Virus record (IMG/VR): IMGVR_UViG_3300045120_000249
Location: 1-48,179 of that record
DNA: 48,179 bases
Origin: a virus
Strand: one strand, 5' to 3'
This document shows positions 1 to 9,071 of the stretch, in pieces (position 1 is the first letter of the stretch; each line of letters starts with the position of its first letter). Made by a program: the position numbers and the translations under genes. The notes beneath the pieces were generated by a model. That model was not told the origin of the DNA. It saw only the letters and a program-made list of their open reading frames with translations, and made no database searches.

Positions 1-199
1 CGACTGGGTTTCGGCGAAGATCGCCCTCGGCGGCGAAGCGACGCAAGTCATGTTCAGGGGGCCTGACAGCCCTATCTCCTGGCCGGAGGTCTTGGTCCTG
101 CAGGCCCTCCACGGCGAGGCCAATGTCTTCGACGCTGACTTTGTCAGGTCGGAGCCCTCGAACATCCAGGAAGAAAAGAACCGGTTGCTGGGCATCTAT
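1..199. repeat. Left copy of the window-end similarity
   Basis: Positions 1-199 align without gaps to 47981-48179. I count 27 mismatches in 199 positions, about 86% identity, many of them silent third-position changes. An exact terminal repeat would be identical, so this is either two diverged copies of one gene or a circular/permuted genome assembled from mixed strains. Gene order across the junction (capsid, 142-residue protein, this gene, adaptor) makes circular continuity the simplest reading. Confidence 0.85.
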
Positions 200-373
200 G
201 GCAAGGAGATCATCGATCGGTGCTATCCCGGCTCGAGGCCGGCCATGGAACTCCAGTGGCCCGGGCAGCGCGGCGAGGAAGCAGCCGTCCAGAAGCGCCC
301 AGAGCGTCGCCCGCTGCCGACCGCCGCCGACGAGGCGGAGATCGACATGACGAGAGTGCAGAGGAGCGCCTGA
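2..373 (+). CDS. Conserved phage protein of the head-connector region, 5' end missing
   Basis: The frame is open from the window edge to the TGA at 371-373. Only the start codon is missing, because the gene beginning at 47979 matches it from codon 2 on (60 of 66 shared residues identical). The restored protein is about 124 residues, soluble-looking, with an Arg/Glu/Pro-rich C-terminus. I do not recognise a family. It stops one base before the adaptor gene, and on a circular map lies between the major capsid protein and the adaptor, a place where head-completion proteins are common. That role is only inferred. Confidence 0.7.
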   Translation, partial: DWVSAKIALGGEATQVMFRGPDSPISWPEVLVLQALHGEANVFDADFVRSEPSNIQEEKNRLLGIYGKEIIDRCYPGSRPAMELQWPGQRGEEAAVQKRPERRPLPTAADEAEIDMTRVQRSA

Positions 374-374
374 C

Positions 375-1100
375 GTGTCGCTCGGCGTTCCTCTCAGCGA
401 ATTAAGATACGCATTGCGAGCGGAGATCTACTCTTCGCTCTTGCCGGCGCACGGGCTGAGCTCCGTCGACATGCAGAACATCATCCTCGACCGGACCCAG
501 CACGAGCTTTGGAACCTCTACCAGTGGCCCCACCTGGACTACCGGATCGACTTCACTGCCCCGGCTAACGGCGAATATATCCAGTACGACGCCACCATGC
601 CGTTCAAAAACGTGCTCGGGCTTTGGTACAACGACAACCCAAGCTCGATGCAGCCCTGGGCGCCGCTCAGGTACGGGTTCGAGGACTGGATCAACGAGAC
701 GCTGCACTCCTACCCGCCGCAGCGCTGGCGTCACGTCGCCATCGTCAACCCCTCGACGGGGATCACCGACCCATTGGGCCGGGCGCAGTTGTGGCCTATC
801 CCGAGCCGAACCGTCCATATGCGCTGGCATGGGCAAGCGCCGCCGACAGAGCTCAAGGTCGACACCGACCTCTGCACCATCGACTCGGAGGCGATCGTGC
901 TCACCGCCGCCGCCGAGCTCCTAGGCGCGCAGAAGAGCGAGACGGCGACCCTGAAGGGCCAGAAGGCCCAGGCCTATATTCGGAGGCTGCTGTCACGCCA
1001 AGGGGCCAACAAGCGCGACATCAGCGCGTTAGGGCAGGGGCGCAGGATGCAGCCGACCTATAACCAGACGGCGACGCCCTGGATCGACTGGATCCCCTGA
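375..1100 (+). CDS. Head-to-tail adaptor protein (P22 gp4-like)
   Basis: A 241-residue protein starting at a GTG one base after the previous stop. Its opening (LSELRYALRAEI), an all-helical first half with DRTQHELWNLYQWPHLDY, and the later LTAAAELLGAQKSETATLKGQ helix resemble podophage adaptor proteins that form the ring below the portal. The length suits a tail accessory factor. The next gene follows after one base and looks like a tail nozzle protein, consistent with a connector role. The family call rests on general resemblance and position, not on a search. Confidence 0.6.
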   Translation: MSLGVPLSELRYALRAEIYSSLLPAHGLSSVDMQNIILDRTQHELWNLYQWPHLDYRIDFTAPANGEYIQYDATMPFKNVLGLWYNDNPSSMQPWAPLRYGFEDWINETLHSYPPQRWRHVAIVNPSTGITDPLGRAQLWPIPSRTVHMRWHGQAPPTELKVDTDLCTIDSEAIVLTAAAELLGAQKSETATLKGQKAQAYIRRLLSRQGANKRDISALGQGRRMQPTYNQTATPWIDWIP

Positions 1101-1101
1101 A

Positions 1102-2517
1102 ATGCCCGCCTTCGTGATCCAGGACTTCAAGTCGGGCCTCGATTTAAGAAAAAGTTACGTCACGGCCCCCGCCGGTTCGCTGCGGGTGATGCGCAATTGC
1201 GTCATCACGGCCGGCGCGGAGATCGAGAAGCGCACGGTCTTTTTTCCATGGGGGACCTTCCCCGCCGGCAGCCTCGGCGTCATGTCCCGCAACGGCCTGA
1301 TCTACACGGTGGTCAACGGCGCGTCCGGGATCACGGGTCAGACGGGGCCGCCCAATATCCCCGGCATCATCTCGATACCGTTCCCGAGCAGCATTACGAT
1401 CGACCGGGTGGCGGACTGGGACCTGTTCAACGGGCAGTTCTATATCGTCCTGCACGGGACGAACGGCCTTTATTATCACTACTACAACCAGGTGCGCGTA
1501 ACCGACGCCATGGCGACGAGCTCGGCGGTTCGCACCTACGGGTCGAAGATGTACGGGGTCGACGGCCGACTGCTCCGGTTCTCAAAAATTAACGACCCAA
1601 CGATATGGACGCCGCCGACCGCGCCCGCGACCAACGACGGCTCAGGCTACATCGACCTCTCGGCGCAGGACTCAGACTCGACCAACCTGGTCGGGCTCGA
1701 GGTCTATTACAGCCAAGTGGCCATTTTCTCGACGCTTTCGACCCAGTTCTGGAAGCTCGACCCCGACCCGGCCCAAAACCAATTCCAGCAGCTCTTGCGC
1801 TCGACCGGGTTGATCGCCGCCAATTCGACCACCCAGTACGGCAATGGCGACGTCATGTACCTGTCCTCGCATGGCATCAGGTCCTTGCGGATCCAGAACA
1901 TCTCGCTGACTGCGGGCACCACCGACTTGGGCACCCCGATCGACGAGGAGTTCCGGAACCTGATCATCCAGAACGGGACGGCATGGTTCGCCAAGGCCCG
2001 CTGCTTGATCCAGCCGCGCAGCGGCCGCCTGTTCGTGATCCTGCCCGACCGCATCTATGTCTTGAGCACGTTCCAGGAGCCAGCCATCACCGCCTGGTCG
2101 AAATTCGATGCGCCGTTCCAGTTCGTCGAGTCCTGCGTCGCCGACCCCTACGTGGTCCTGCGCGGCGACGACAATGTCGTTTACCTCTACGGCAGTGAGG
2201 TCGCATCGACCTTCGACTCGACCGAGGTCGAGGTGATCACCCCCGCGCTGGCCTGCGAGAGCCCCAGCAAGACCAAGCTGTTCCATTCCTTCGATGTCGG
2301 CTGCGAGGGGACCTGGACGATGTCGGCGGGATGCGACCCGGCCAATGAGGCTACGGAAGAGGACGTGGCGACCTTCACCGGACCCACCTATGCGATGACC
2401 ACCATGACCATGCCGGAGCAGAGCACGCATATTAGCTTACGCTTCCGCTCGACTGACCCGACACGGGCCAGGCTCGGGCATATCGTGATCCAGTTCGACG
2501 ACGGTGAGCAGAGTTGA
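1102..2517 (+). CDS. Tail nozzle/stabilisation structural protein (P22 gp10 or T7 gp12 type)
   Basis: A 471-residue beta-rich protein with no signal peptide. The N-terminal pattern (DFKSGLDLRKS, then LRVMRNCVITAGAEIEKRT) is the arrangement seen at the start of podophage nozzle or DNA-stabilisation proteins, which close the tail channel below the adaptor. Several repeated strand segments (YGSKMYGVDGRLLRFSKIN, YGNGDVMYLSSHGIRSL, GRLFVILPDRIYVL) suggest a beta-propeller. Its stop overlaps the TTG start of the next gene. The exact subfamily is uncertain. Confidence 0.55.
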   Translation: MPAFVIQDFKSGLDLRKSYVTAPAGSLRVMRNCVITAGAEIEKRTVFFPWGTFPAGSLGVMSRNGLIYTVVNGASGITGQTGPPNIPGIISIPFPSSITIDRVADWDLFNGQFYIVLHGTNGLYYHYYNQVRVTDAMATSSAVRTYGSKMYGVDGRLLRFSKINDPTIWTPPTAPATNDGSGYIDLSAQDSDSTNLVGLEVYYSQVAIFSTLSTQFWKLDPDPAQNQFQQLLRSTGLIAANSTTQYGNGDVMYLSSHGIRSLRIQNISLTAGTTDLGTPIDEEFRNLIIQNGTAWFAKARCLIQPRSGRLFVILPDRIYVLSTFQEPAITAWSKFDAPFQFVESCVADPYVVLRGDDNVVYLYGSEVASTFDSTEVEVITPALACESPSKTKLFHSFDVGCEGTWTMSAGCDPANEATEEDVATFTGPTYAMTTMTMPEQSTHISLRFRSTDPTRARLGHIVIQFDDGEQS

Positions 2518-2996
2518 TCCAGGGTCTGACGCCGATCGGCCTCGAGTATGTGGTGGGCAATTTGCGCCCTTGCGACGCCGACGAGATCAGGGCCACCGTC
2601 TGGCAAGGCTCGGCCGCGTCGACGGCGCATCTGATCCTGACCATCCCCGGCCCGAAATGGGAAGCTCGCACGGATGAGGGCGAGCCGGCGGCGATCGGCG
2701 GCTTCGTGCCGATCTGGCCCGGCCTCGGGTCCGGGTGGATATGGGGCACCGACCGCTGGGACGAGGTGGTGATGGAAGTGACGAAGGCCCTGCGGCGGTC
2801 TATACTGCCTTCGCTTGACCGTCGCGGGCTGCACCGCCTCGAGGCCCGGCCCATGGCGGCCAATGTCGCCACCATCCGCTGGCTTGGGCTGGTGGGGTTC
2901 CGTATGGAGGCCGTCACTCCCCGATTCGGCCGCGGGGGCGAGGACTTCGCCCTATGTGCGCGGATTACGCCGGATGACCAAGCCCGACTACACTGA
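2514..2996 (+). CDS. GNAT-like virion protein (T7 gp13/DUF2833-like)
   Basis: A 160-residue protein from a TTG overlapping the previous stop (TTGA). The middle and C-terminal part (RRGLHRLEARPMAANVATIRWLG, then GFRMEAVTPRFG) follows the last half of the acetyltransferase fold, where Asn-x-x-Thr/Ala-Ile-x-x-Leu-x-x-x-Gly-Phe is typical. The acetyl-CoA loop motif is not clear. Phage proteins of this kind (T7 gp13 group) sit just after the tail tube genes and have usually lost catalysis. It overlaps the next, better conserved GNAT gene by 23 bases. Confidence 0.55.
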   Translation: MIQGLTPIGLEYVVGNLRPCDADEIRATVWQGSAASTAHLILTIPGPKWEARTDEGEPAAIGGFVPIWPGLGSGWIWGTDRWDEVVMEVTKALRRSILPSLDRRGLHRLEARPMAANVATIRWLGLVGFRMEAVTPRFGRGGEDFALCARITPDDQARLH

Positions 2997-3462
2997 TGAC
3001 GGCAAGCTAAAGCTCCGCACCGGCAAGCCCGATGACGTGGCGGGGTTGATCGCCAGGTACGGCGAGGACCATTTCCATGAGGGCGGCTTCGACGCCTTCG
3101 CGACCATCGACCTCGAGCGCGCCACCCGCGAAATGACGCGGCTGGTGGGGCAGGACGATACGCCACTGATCATCGCCGAGGTCGCAGGGGAGCCGGTCGG
3201 GTGGGTCTCCTGGACGATGATGCATGTGTTTAGCGTGCAGCCGATCGCGGTCCTGTGGACGATCTACGTCGCCCCCGAGCATCGCAATAGCGCCGTTGGC
3301 CGAATGCTGGTGTGGTCCGCGATGGATATCGCCAAGCACGAAGGCGCGTGCGCTTTCTTCGCCACCGTCGCTCCGACCTCGCTTGGCGCAATGGCCCTCT
3401 GTCATCTCTTCCGCGCGTTTGGCTTTGAGCCGATGGGCGGCGCATTCTCGAAAGCGCTCTAA
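2974..3462 (+). CDS. GNAT family acetyltransferase
   Basis: A 162-residue protein. I take the ATG at 2974 (MTKPDYTDDG) because residues upstream in the frame are the shadow of the previous gene. It shows the GNAT core: a strand ending in LWTIYVAPEHRNSAVGRMLV, where Arg-x-x-x-x-Gly-x is the acetyl-CoA phosphate loop, then a helix and a terminal HLFRAFGFEPMGG. The substrate cannot be told. It is the second GNAT-fold protein in a row, in the place where podophages encode virion-associated acetyltransferase-like proteins. It ends overlapping the next ATG (TAATG). Confidence 0.75.
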   Translation: MTKPDYTDDGKLKLRTGKPDDVAGLIARYGEDHFHEGGFDAFATIDLERATREMTRLVGQDDTPLIIAEVAGEPVGWVSWTMMHVFSVQPIAVLWTIYVAPEHRNSAVGRMLVWSAMDIAKHEGACAFFATVAPTSLGAMALCHLFRAFGFEPMGGAFSKAL

Positions 3463-4550
3463 TGGCAGGGTCAGCCCCCACCAATAGCCAGGCCGTGGAC
3501 TTCGAGAAAGAACAGGCGGCGGAGGCGAAGCAGAAGGAAGCCGAACGGCAAGCGCGCCTGCAGCAGGGCCAGGCGGCGATCGACAAGATCTTCGACTTCT
3601 CGGCGGCGACGCCCGCGAGCACGGCGGCCTATGACTGGTCGAAATTCAAGCCCGAGGGGGATGCCGCTGCTTGGGGCGCTGACCCTCTCAGCGGAATTTC
3701 CAGCACGGCGACGATGGATACGGGCGTGCCCACCGGTTACACGATGGTGCAGGTTGCTCCGAAGGGTACGGGTGCGGGCGGCGCGGCAGTCCCGTACGAT
3801 GATGCAGGCTTCGGCCCCCCCGCAGGGCAACCGACGAACAATGGCCTCGGCGGGAGCTATGTCCAGAGTACTGGCGGCTTCGGCCCGGCGGCGACTTTTG
3901 TCCCTGACAAAAAGGGAAGTGGTGGAGGCGCAGACGGAGGCTTGGTGTGGGCGCTCCAGGACGCCAACGGCAAGCTCTATTACCAGGGAGATCCGCTCTC
4001 CATCGACACCCCGGCCAAGGCCGAGGGCGGTTTCGGGCCGAGCTTCTACAACAAGTACAACCAGAAGATCCTCGACTACTATAACCCGCAGGAAACGAAG
4101 CAATATTCTGAGGCGGGGCGGGACCTGACCTATAACCTGGCGCGGGCCGGCTCCCTCAATTCGTCCGTCTCCGCCGACAAGCAAGGCGAGCTCGCCTACC
4201 AGGACGCGCTGGCGAAGGCGACGATCGTCAACAACGCCAACAAGCAGACAGGGGACCTGCAGACCCAGATCCAGTCCAACAAGGAGTCGCTGATCAACCA
4301 GCTCTATGCGACGGAGGACCCGACCCTGACCGCGAACCTCGCCCAGTCGAGCGCCAACGCCTCGCAGTTGAAGGATCCGACCCTGACGCCGCTGGCGGCC
4401 TTTATTACGCCGGCCGCCACCGCGGTCGGGTCGGCCATCCAGACCGCCACCAGTCCTTATGGGCTGTATCCCGGCGGGCAAGGCCAGCAGGGCAGCGTGC
4501 CGGCCCCGGCGGGCGGCGCGGCCGGTTCCTTCAAGCTCATTACTGGATAG
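3462..4550 (+). CDS. Virion-region protein of unknown function
   Basis: A 362-residue protein with a charged N-terminal helix (DFEKEQAAEAKQKEAERQARLQQ), a long Gly/Ala/Pro-rich central segment and an alpha-helical region with NYNLARAGSLNSSVSADKQ-like Asn/Ser/Gln-rich sequence. No membrane segment or catalytic motif is visible. It overlaps the preceding stop (TAATG) and precedes a T7 gp14-like gene, so an internal virion or structural role is likely. I do not recognise the family. Confidence 0.6.
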   Translation: MAGSAPTNSQAVDFEKEQAAEAKQKEAERQARLQQGQAAIDKIFDFSAATPASTAAYDWSKFKPEGDAAAWGADPLSGISSTATMDTGVPTGYTMVQVAPKGTGAGGAAVPYDDAGFGPPAGQPTNNGLGGSYVQSTGGFGPAATFVPDKKGSGGGADGGLVWALQDANGKLYYQGDPLSIDTPAKAEGGFGPSFYNKYNQKILDYYNPQETKQYSEAGRDLTYNLARAGSLNSSVSADKQGELAYQDALAKATIVNNANKQTGDLQTQIQSNKESLINQLYATEDPTLTANLAQSSANASQLKDPTLTPLAAFITPAATAVGSAIQTATSPYGLYPGGQGQQGSVPAPAGGAAGSFKLITG

Positions 4551-4554
4551 AGCA

Positions 4555-5217
4555 ATGTGTGACCCAATTTCAGCCATCGCTCTTGCCGGCAGCGCCATCT
4601 CCGCCGGCGTCAGCTACATGGGCCAGCAGGAAACGCTGTCGGCGCAGCAGCAGGCGAACGACGAGTGGGTGGCTGGGCAGAGGCAGGCCGCTCAGGAGGC
4701 GGCTGCCAAGGACGAGGCCAACCGGCAGAAGGCGAGCGCGGCCGAGCAAGCGACGCTGGCCAAGGTCAGCCCCGAGGCGCAGCAGGCCACCCAGCAGAAG
4801 GCGCAGACCGACCTCAACACGCAAATGCTGCAGGGCTCGCCGGCCGCCCAGGACTCCAACATCGCCCTGCTCGGCGGTGACGCGGGAGCGGACGCCGGGG
4901 TGCAGCAGGACATGGCGCAGCGGGTCACGGCTGCAGCGCGGGCGGCGCAGGGGCGCATCGCGGCGCTGGCGGGGATCAGTTCTTACGGCGGCGGCTACGG
5001 CGACATGGGCAGTATCGCCAACCAGAACATCGCCACCGGCAATGAAGCCATCAAGCTGGCAAGCGACATGCGCCAGGGCGACACCTCGACCCTCGCCGTC
5101 TCCCAGCGCATCCAGCCAGTGCAGTACGCGCAGGGCAGCAACTTGGCGGGAAGCCTTGCGGGCTCATTGGCAGGGATCGCAGGTAATGCCTTTGGCTCCA
5201 AGTTGAAGACGGGATAA
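4555..5217 (+). CDS. Internal virion protein (T7 gp14-like)
   Basis: A 220-residue protein. I choose the ATG at 4555 (MCDPISAIALAGSAISAG), four bases after the previous stop. It has one hydrophobic segment near residues 4-20 followed by a very long Gln/Ala-rich helix (residues about 20-90), the plan of podophage ejection proteins that enter the outer membrane during infection. MCDP followed by a hydrophobic stretch is a common opening of such proteins. The rest is Ala/Gln/Gly-rich and low in complexity. Confidence 0.6.
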   Translation: MCDPISAIALAGSAISAGVSYMGQQETLSAQQQANDEWVAGQRQAAQEAAAKDEANRQKASAAEQATLAKVSPEAQQATQQKAQTDLNTQMLQGSPAAQDSNIALLGGDAGADAGVQQDMAQRVTAAARAAQGRIAALAGISSYGGGYGDMGSIANQNIATGNEAIKLASDMRQGDTSTLAVSQRIQPVQYAQGSNLAGSLAGSLAGIAGNAFGSKLKTG

Positions 5218-5222
5218 GTACA

Positions 5223-6488
5223 GTGCCAGGCCTATACATCAACGACGGCGGGGAGACGGCGAGCGCCCTCGGCAAGGTCCTTGGCGGCATCGCGTCCAAC
5301 TACGACCCGAAAACGATCGCTGAGGCGCAAGCCCTGCGCTACCGCACCGAAGGCGAGGACATCGCCAACCAGAAGGCGGCCGAGGCTCTGCAGGCGCTGC
5401 AGAATGCGACCAACCAGGGGCCGGCGGCGCTCGGGCAGGCGGGTGGCCTACCCGGGGCGGGAGGCGTGGCGGACACGGCAGCTTCCCTGGCAGTCCCTCC
5501 GCTGGTTGGGGCCTACCGTCACCCCGCAGGGACGGCTCTGACGAACAACCCCTTCGGCGCCCAGGTGCAGAACTGGATCCAGTCCGGTCAGGCGACGCCG
5601 GAGGCCTGGAAGGGCAGCATCCTGCCGGTAGGGCAGACGATGACCACTGGGCCGGGGACCGACTACAACACCCAGACTGAGATCGCCAAAGAGCGCCAGC
5701 TCCCAGTCACCATCACCGCCGGTCAAACGCGGATCCAGAACCCAGCAGCCGCTGCAGGCGGCTCGGGCGTGCTCCAGGGACCGTCGACCTACACCCAGAC
5801 GGGCGAGCAAGCCGGCGCTGGCGCTGATGACGCCTTGGCGTCCAAGGATCTCGAGATAGGCGCAGCGGCCAAAACCGACCTTGGCCGAGCGGAGCTGATT
5901 GACCAGCTCTACAGCCGATTGGATGAACTCGGCGCAAACAACCCGGGGGCGGTTGCAAAGGACCTTGGCGTACAGGCGCTGTCGCAAAAACTTGGCGTCG
6001 ATCTAAGCCGCTTCACCGATGCGGCAGGCGGCGTCGATATCGCAGCGATGAAGAATGAGATTCGCACCTTGGGCCTGGGGCTGACGGGGAGCTTGCGGAC
6101 CACCCAAGGCGACCCGATGCCGAGGGGCTCGCTCGAGGCCATTCAGGCCATGGCGGCAGATCCAAACACGCCTCCGGCCCAGTTTCACCGCATGATCAGC
6201 GTCATCAAAAGCATCGCGCAGGGGCAGGCCGACAACTTCGACGCAGCGCTCGAGTTCAGGAAGAACCGTCCGAAGCTCGGAGAGCAAGCCGCGATCGACT
6301 ACCATACCAAGCGGGGCCAGAACGCCGCCACGCAAGGCAACGCGATCGGCAAGCTAGGGCCATCGGATGATGGGGGAGGAGGCGGTAAACCAGTCTTTGT
6401 CCAAGTTCCTGATCAGGCGCACGGCGAGGCCCTTGGACCGAATACGTATTTCCAATTGCCTGACGGCAGCCGACACAAGAACCAATAA
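5223..6488 (+). CDS. Probable internal virion/ejection protein
   Basis: A 421-residue protein from a GTG five bases after the previous stop. It is predicted soluble, with an Ala/Gln-rich helical N-terminus and a helical stretch near residues 220-300 (ELIDQLYSRLDELGANN, DLGVQALSQKLGVDLSRF) like a structural or DNA-channel protein. No enzyme motif is seen. Its neighbours are a gp14-like protein upstream and a 661-residue protein downstream, matching the ejection protein block of podophages. The specific family is not recognised. Confidence 0.55.
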   Translation: MPGLYINDGGETASALGKVLGGIASNYDPKTIAEAQALRYRTEGEDIANQKAAEALQALQNATNQGPAALGQAGGLPGAGGVADTAASLAVPPLVGAYRHPAGTALTNNPFGAQVQNWIQSGQATPEAWKGSILPVGQTMTTGPGTDYNTQTEIAKERQLPVTITAGQTRIQNPAAAAGGSGVLQGPSTYTQTGEQAGAGADDALASKDLEIGAAAKTDLGRAELIDQLYSRLDELGANNPGAVAKDLGVQALSQKLGVDLSRFTDAAGGVDIAAMKNEIRTLGLGLTGSLRTTQGDPMPRGSLEAIQAMAADPNTPPAQFHRMISVIKSIAQGQADNFDAALEFRKNRPKLGEQAAIDYHTKRGQNAATQGNAIGKLGPSDDGGGGGKPVFVQVPDQAHGEALGPNTYFQLPDGSRHKNQ

Positions 6489-6491
6489 GTC

Positions 6492-8477
6492 ATGGCCTCC
6501 ATCCCTGTTGACGAGAACGGAAACCCGATCCAAGCGCCGGCCGTGGGCACGGGAGGCAAGTCGATCCCAGTTGACGAGAACGGCAAGCCGATCGCGGCGG
6601 GGCAGGGCTGGGGAGACTGGGCCTTGAGCAATGCGGAGGCTGGCGGCAAGCTTCTCGGACGCACCGGGGTGCGATTGGCGACGGGGCTTCCGAACCTGCT
6701 GGTCGGCGGCTCGTCTGCGATCGGCGCGGGGGCGGAAAAGCTCGGCGTTCCTTTAGTGCAGACGCCGGAGCTGGGGCCGCTCGACACTTTGTTGAACAAG
6801 CTCGGCATACCGGAGAATGCTGGCAATCTCTACGACAACGGTCAGCAACTCACAGGGCCCGGCGCTCCTGTCCGACCGCTGCCCAGCGAAGGGATCATCA
6901 ATGCGGCCGGATTGCAGATAGACCCGCACGCTGGGACAGCGATGAAGGTAGCGGATTTCGCCCTGCCGTTTGTCGCTTCAGGAGGCCGCAGTGCGCTCGG
7001 CCGGATAGGCGAAGCGGAAGGCATTGCTAACAAGACGGCTGAAGGCGTCGGCTATCTTACCGGCGCGGGTCTTGACGCCGCAGGAACCTATGCGGGCTCC
7101 GAACTTGGCAACTACATTGGCGGCCCCTTTGGCGCATTCCTCGGCTCGCTAGTCGGCGGCGGCGTCCGCCCCGCGGTTCAGCGCGGCTTTGGCTACACCG
7201 GACGCAAGACGATCGGTTCGCCTGAAGGCGGCGACGTCTTCGATGCAATGACGAACCAGCAAGGGCCGAACACTCTGCCGACAATGGGACAGGTGTCCGG
7301 CGACACGGGCAAGCGACTCGAGAAGGGCGTCGGCTCCGTTCCGATATTCAATTGGGGCGTCAACGCCGCGCGTGACGCGGCTGAAGGGGGTATGGCCAGA
7401 TCAGTCGCCGCCGGCATTGGCGAGGTTGGCGATCGACCGCCATCGTTTGCCCCAGTAAACCCTGATGTCACCGGCGCCCGCATCATCAATGCGGCGCAAG
7501 AGACAAACGCCAACTTGCAGGCGGCAAACGCCGCTCGGCAGGATGCGCTTCAGTCAGCGATCGAAGGCGGTGGTGGAGGAACGCCGAACGTCTCGCCGCT
7601 GGTGGCGGAAGTGAGCAAGCTGATCAATACGACGGCGTCTCCGATTGCGCGAACGCTACAACCCCGCCTCAATGACATCTATGCGGACATCAACAAGACC
7701 AGCCCAGTATCGCCAGATGGGACGCAGCCCTACCCGCCCACGCTCCCCTATGGGTTTGTGAAGGATCTGCGGTCGGATCTCGACGTGAGGAGCCAGGCTG
7801 CGGATCCGGTTCCTGGCCACTACATGGACGTCGCACGGCAACCCTACACCGACATCATGCGGACATCGGCTGAGACGGCTGGTCAGGGCGCTGAATTCGA
7901 CGCCGCCAATGCCGCTTACGCCAAGCTCAAGCAGATCCAACAACCGTGGCTGGAGAAGCAGGGCGGCAACATCTCGGGCGAAGCGCCCGCAGCGCCAGCC
8001 CCGAGCACTATCGTCAGCCGCGCCGCCGGCATCACTGGACCAGCCCCTGGTTATCTGGCTGACATCAACACGCATCTGGGCGCGCCGGTAGCGCGCAACA
8101 CCTTGGCGGATGTCTTGAGCCGAGAGGGCTTGAAGAGCGGTCGGTTTTCGCCGAGCGAGTGGGGCGCGGACTACGCGAATGTCAATGCGCCGACAAAGGC
8201 TTTCATCGCAGAACATGCGCCAGAGGCGACGCCCTATCTTGAGAACGCTGCGACTGGAGGCCGCGCCTTCGACATCCAGCCGGAGCGCCCAGGACTGAGC
8301 AAGTCGATCGGCTGGCTTGGCGCCCTTGCTGAAGCCGCATCCAAGGCTCCGCGCTCGCTTATGGCCCTTGGGGGCGGCTTGGAGACGCCATCAGTTATTA
8401 GGGCCTTGGCTGGACGCACCGACATCCCGGCGCTGATAGCGCAATATGCTCTAAGGCAGGGGGCGGCGCAGCGATGA
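6492..8477 (+). CDS. Large internal virion/ejection protein
   Basis: A 661-residue protein, the largest of this block. It opens with two copies of a short SIPVDENG(N/K)PI element (residues 3-13 and 24-34), then a Gly/Ala-rich moderately hydrophobic region (residues about 45-240, GRTGVRLATGLPNLLVGG and LGNYIGGPFGAFLGSLVGGG) that could contact membranes. A long helical remainder follows. The position after the gp14-like gene suggests the role of T7 gp15/gp16 in DNA delivery. No transglycosylase motif is visible; a separate lysin is encoded at 9574. It converges with the - strand gene ending at 8495. Confidence 0.55.
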   Translation: MASIPVDENGNPIQAPAVGTGGKSIPVDENGKPIAAGQGWGDWALSNAEAGGKLLGRTGVRLATGLPNLLVGGSSAIGAGAEKLGVPLVQTPELGPLDTLLNKLGIPENAGNLYDNGQQLTGPGAPVRPLPSEGIINAAGLQIDPHAGTAMKVADFALPFVASGGRSALGRIGEAEGIANKTAEGVGYLTGAGLDAAGTYAGSELGNYIGGPFGAFLGSLVGGGVRPAVQRGFGYTGRKTIGSPEGGDVFDAMTNQQGPNTLPTMGQVSGDTGKRLEKGVGSVPIFNWGVNAARDAAEGGMARSVAAGIGEVGDRPPSFAPVNPDVTGARIINAAQETNANLQAANAARQDALQSAIEGGGGGTPNVSPLVAEVSKLINTTASPIARTLQPRLNDIYADINKTSPVSPDGTQPYPPTLPYGFVKDLRSDLDVRSQAADPVPGHYMDVARQPYTDIMRTSAETAGQGAEFDAANAAYAKLKQIQQPWLEKQGGNISGEAPAAPAPSTIVSRAAGITGPAPGYLADINTHLGAPVARNTLADVLSREGLKSGRFSPSEWGADYANVNAPTKAFIAEHAPEATPYLENAATGGRAFDIQPERPGLSKSIGWLGALAEAASKAPRSLMALGGGLETPSVIRALAGRTDIPALIAQYALRQGAAQR

Positions 8478-8494
8478 GATCAGGGGCAATGACC

Positions 8495-9031
8495 TCAATG
8501 CCTGAGTTCGCTTTGAGGGCCATAGGGGTTGAAGCCAGCCGCACGAAGTTGCCATGGCGCATTGCCGTACTTTTCCTCGATCGCGCGCATCCTCGCCCGG
8601 TCTTCCATGGTCCTGTGGGGGTTGGCGCTCAGCGTGGCGAGCTCCGCGTCATCAGCCTCTCTCTCAGCCACCTTCTGACGGTAAAGCTTTGTTCCTTCGG
8701 CCTCTTCCAACGCCTTGAACGCGCGTTCGGTTTTATACGATTCCTCAGCCGCCTTTCGCACACGCCCGGCCTGCGTGTGAGGATAAATCAGGCCAATATA
8801 AACCCACATGACTGCGGCGAAGGCATAGCCTCCTCCGATGACCCAAGCGCCGGCATAGACCAACTGCGCTTCGCTAAAGGTGCTTGCCCAGTAAACCACG
8901 CCCCCGACAACGCCGAGCCAAATTGCGATATAGGCCAGCCCTGCGAGAAGCTCGCCGAGCGCCTTCCAGACGGTTCTTGGTATGCAGACAAGCAGGGCGC
9001 ACAGGATCAAGAACAAAAGCAAATAGGTCAC
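8495..9031 (-). CDS. Three-span membrane protein in a reverse-strand island
   Basis: A 178-residue protein from a GTG at 9031, with a good ribosome site (TGGAG, eight bases upstream). Hydrophobic segments lie at residues about 3-20, 28-48 and 60-83, followed by a charged coiled-coil-like C-terminal half (KAAEESYKTERAFKALEEAEGT). It is alone on the - strand inside the + strand virion block and carries its own promoter-like element at 9072-9105. This is the usual arrangement of a moron gene expressed from the prophage. The function is unknown; superinfection exclusion is only a guess. Confidence 0.65.
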   Translation of the reverse strand: MTYLLLFLILCALLVCIPRTVWKALGELLAGLAYIAIWLGVVGGVVYWASTFSEAQLVYAGAWVIGGGYAFAAVMWVYIGLIYPHTQAGRVRKAAEESYKTERAFKALEEAEGTKLYRQKVAEREADDAELATLSANPHRTMEDRARMRAIEEKYGNAPWQLRAAGFNPYGPQSELRH

Positions 9032-9038
9032 GTCAAGG

Positions 9039-9057
9039 CTCCAGGAAAAATTGCGGC
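9039..9057. repeat. 19-bp repeat GCTCCAG(G/A)AAAAATTGCGG, copy 1
   Basis: Differs at one base from the copy at 12144-12162. This copy lies across the ribosome-binding region of the 8495-9031 gene (TTTTTCCTGGAG on the - strand). The other copy lies beyond the last - strand gene of the second island. Both copies thus mark edges of reverse-strand islands inside virion genes. Confidence 0.6.
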
Positions 9058-9071
9058 ATGGTTTAAGTGCG

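Noticed and set aside
3471-4598. Long - strand frame (375 codons) opposite the virion protein at 3462
   Set aside because: Antisense of a GC-rich gene; crosses the boundary of two overlapping + strand genes.
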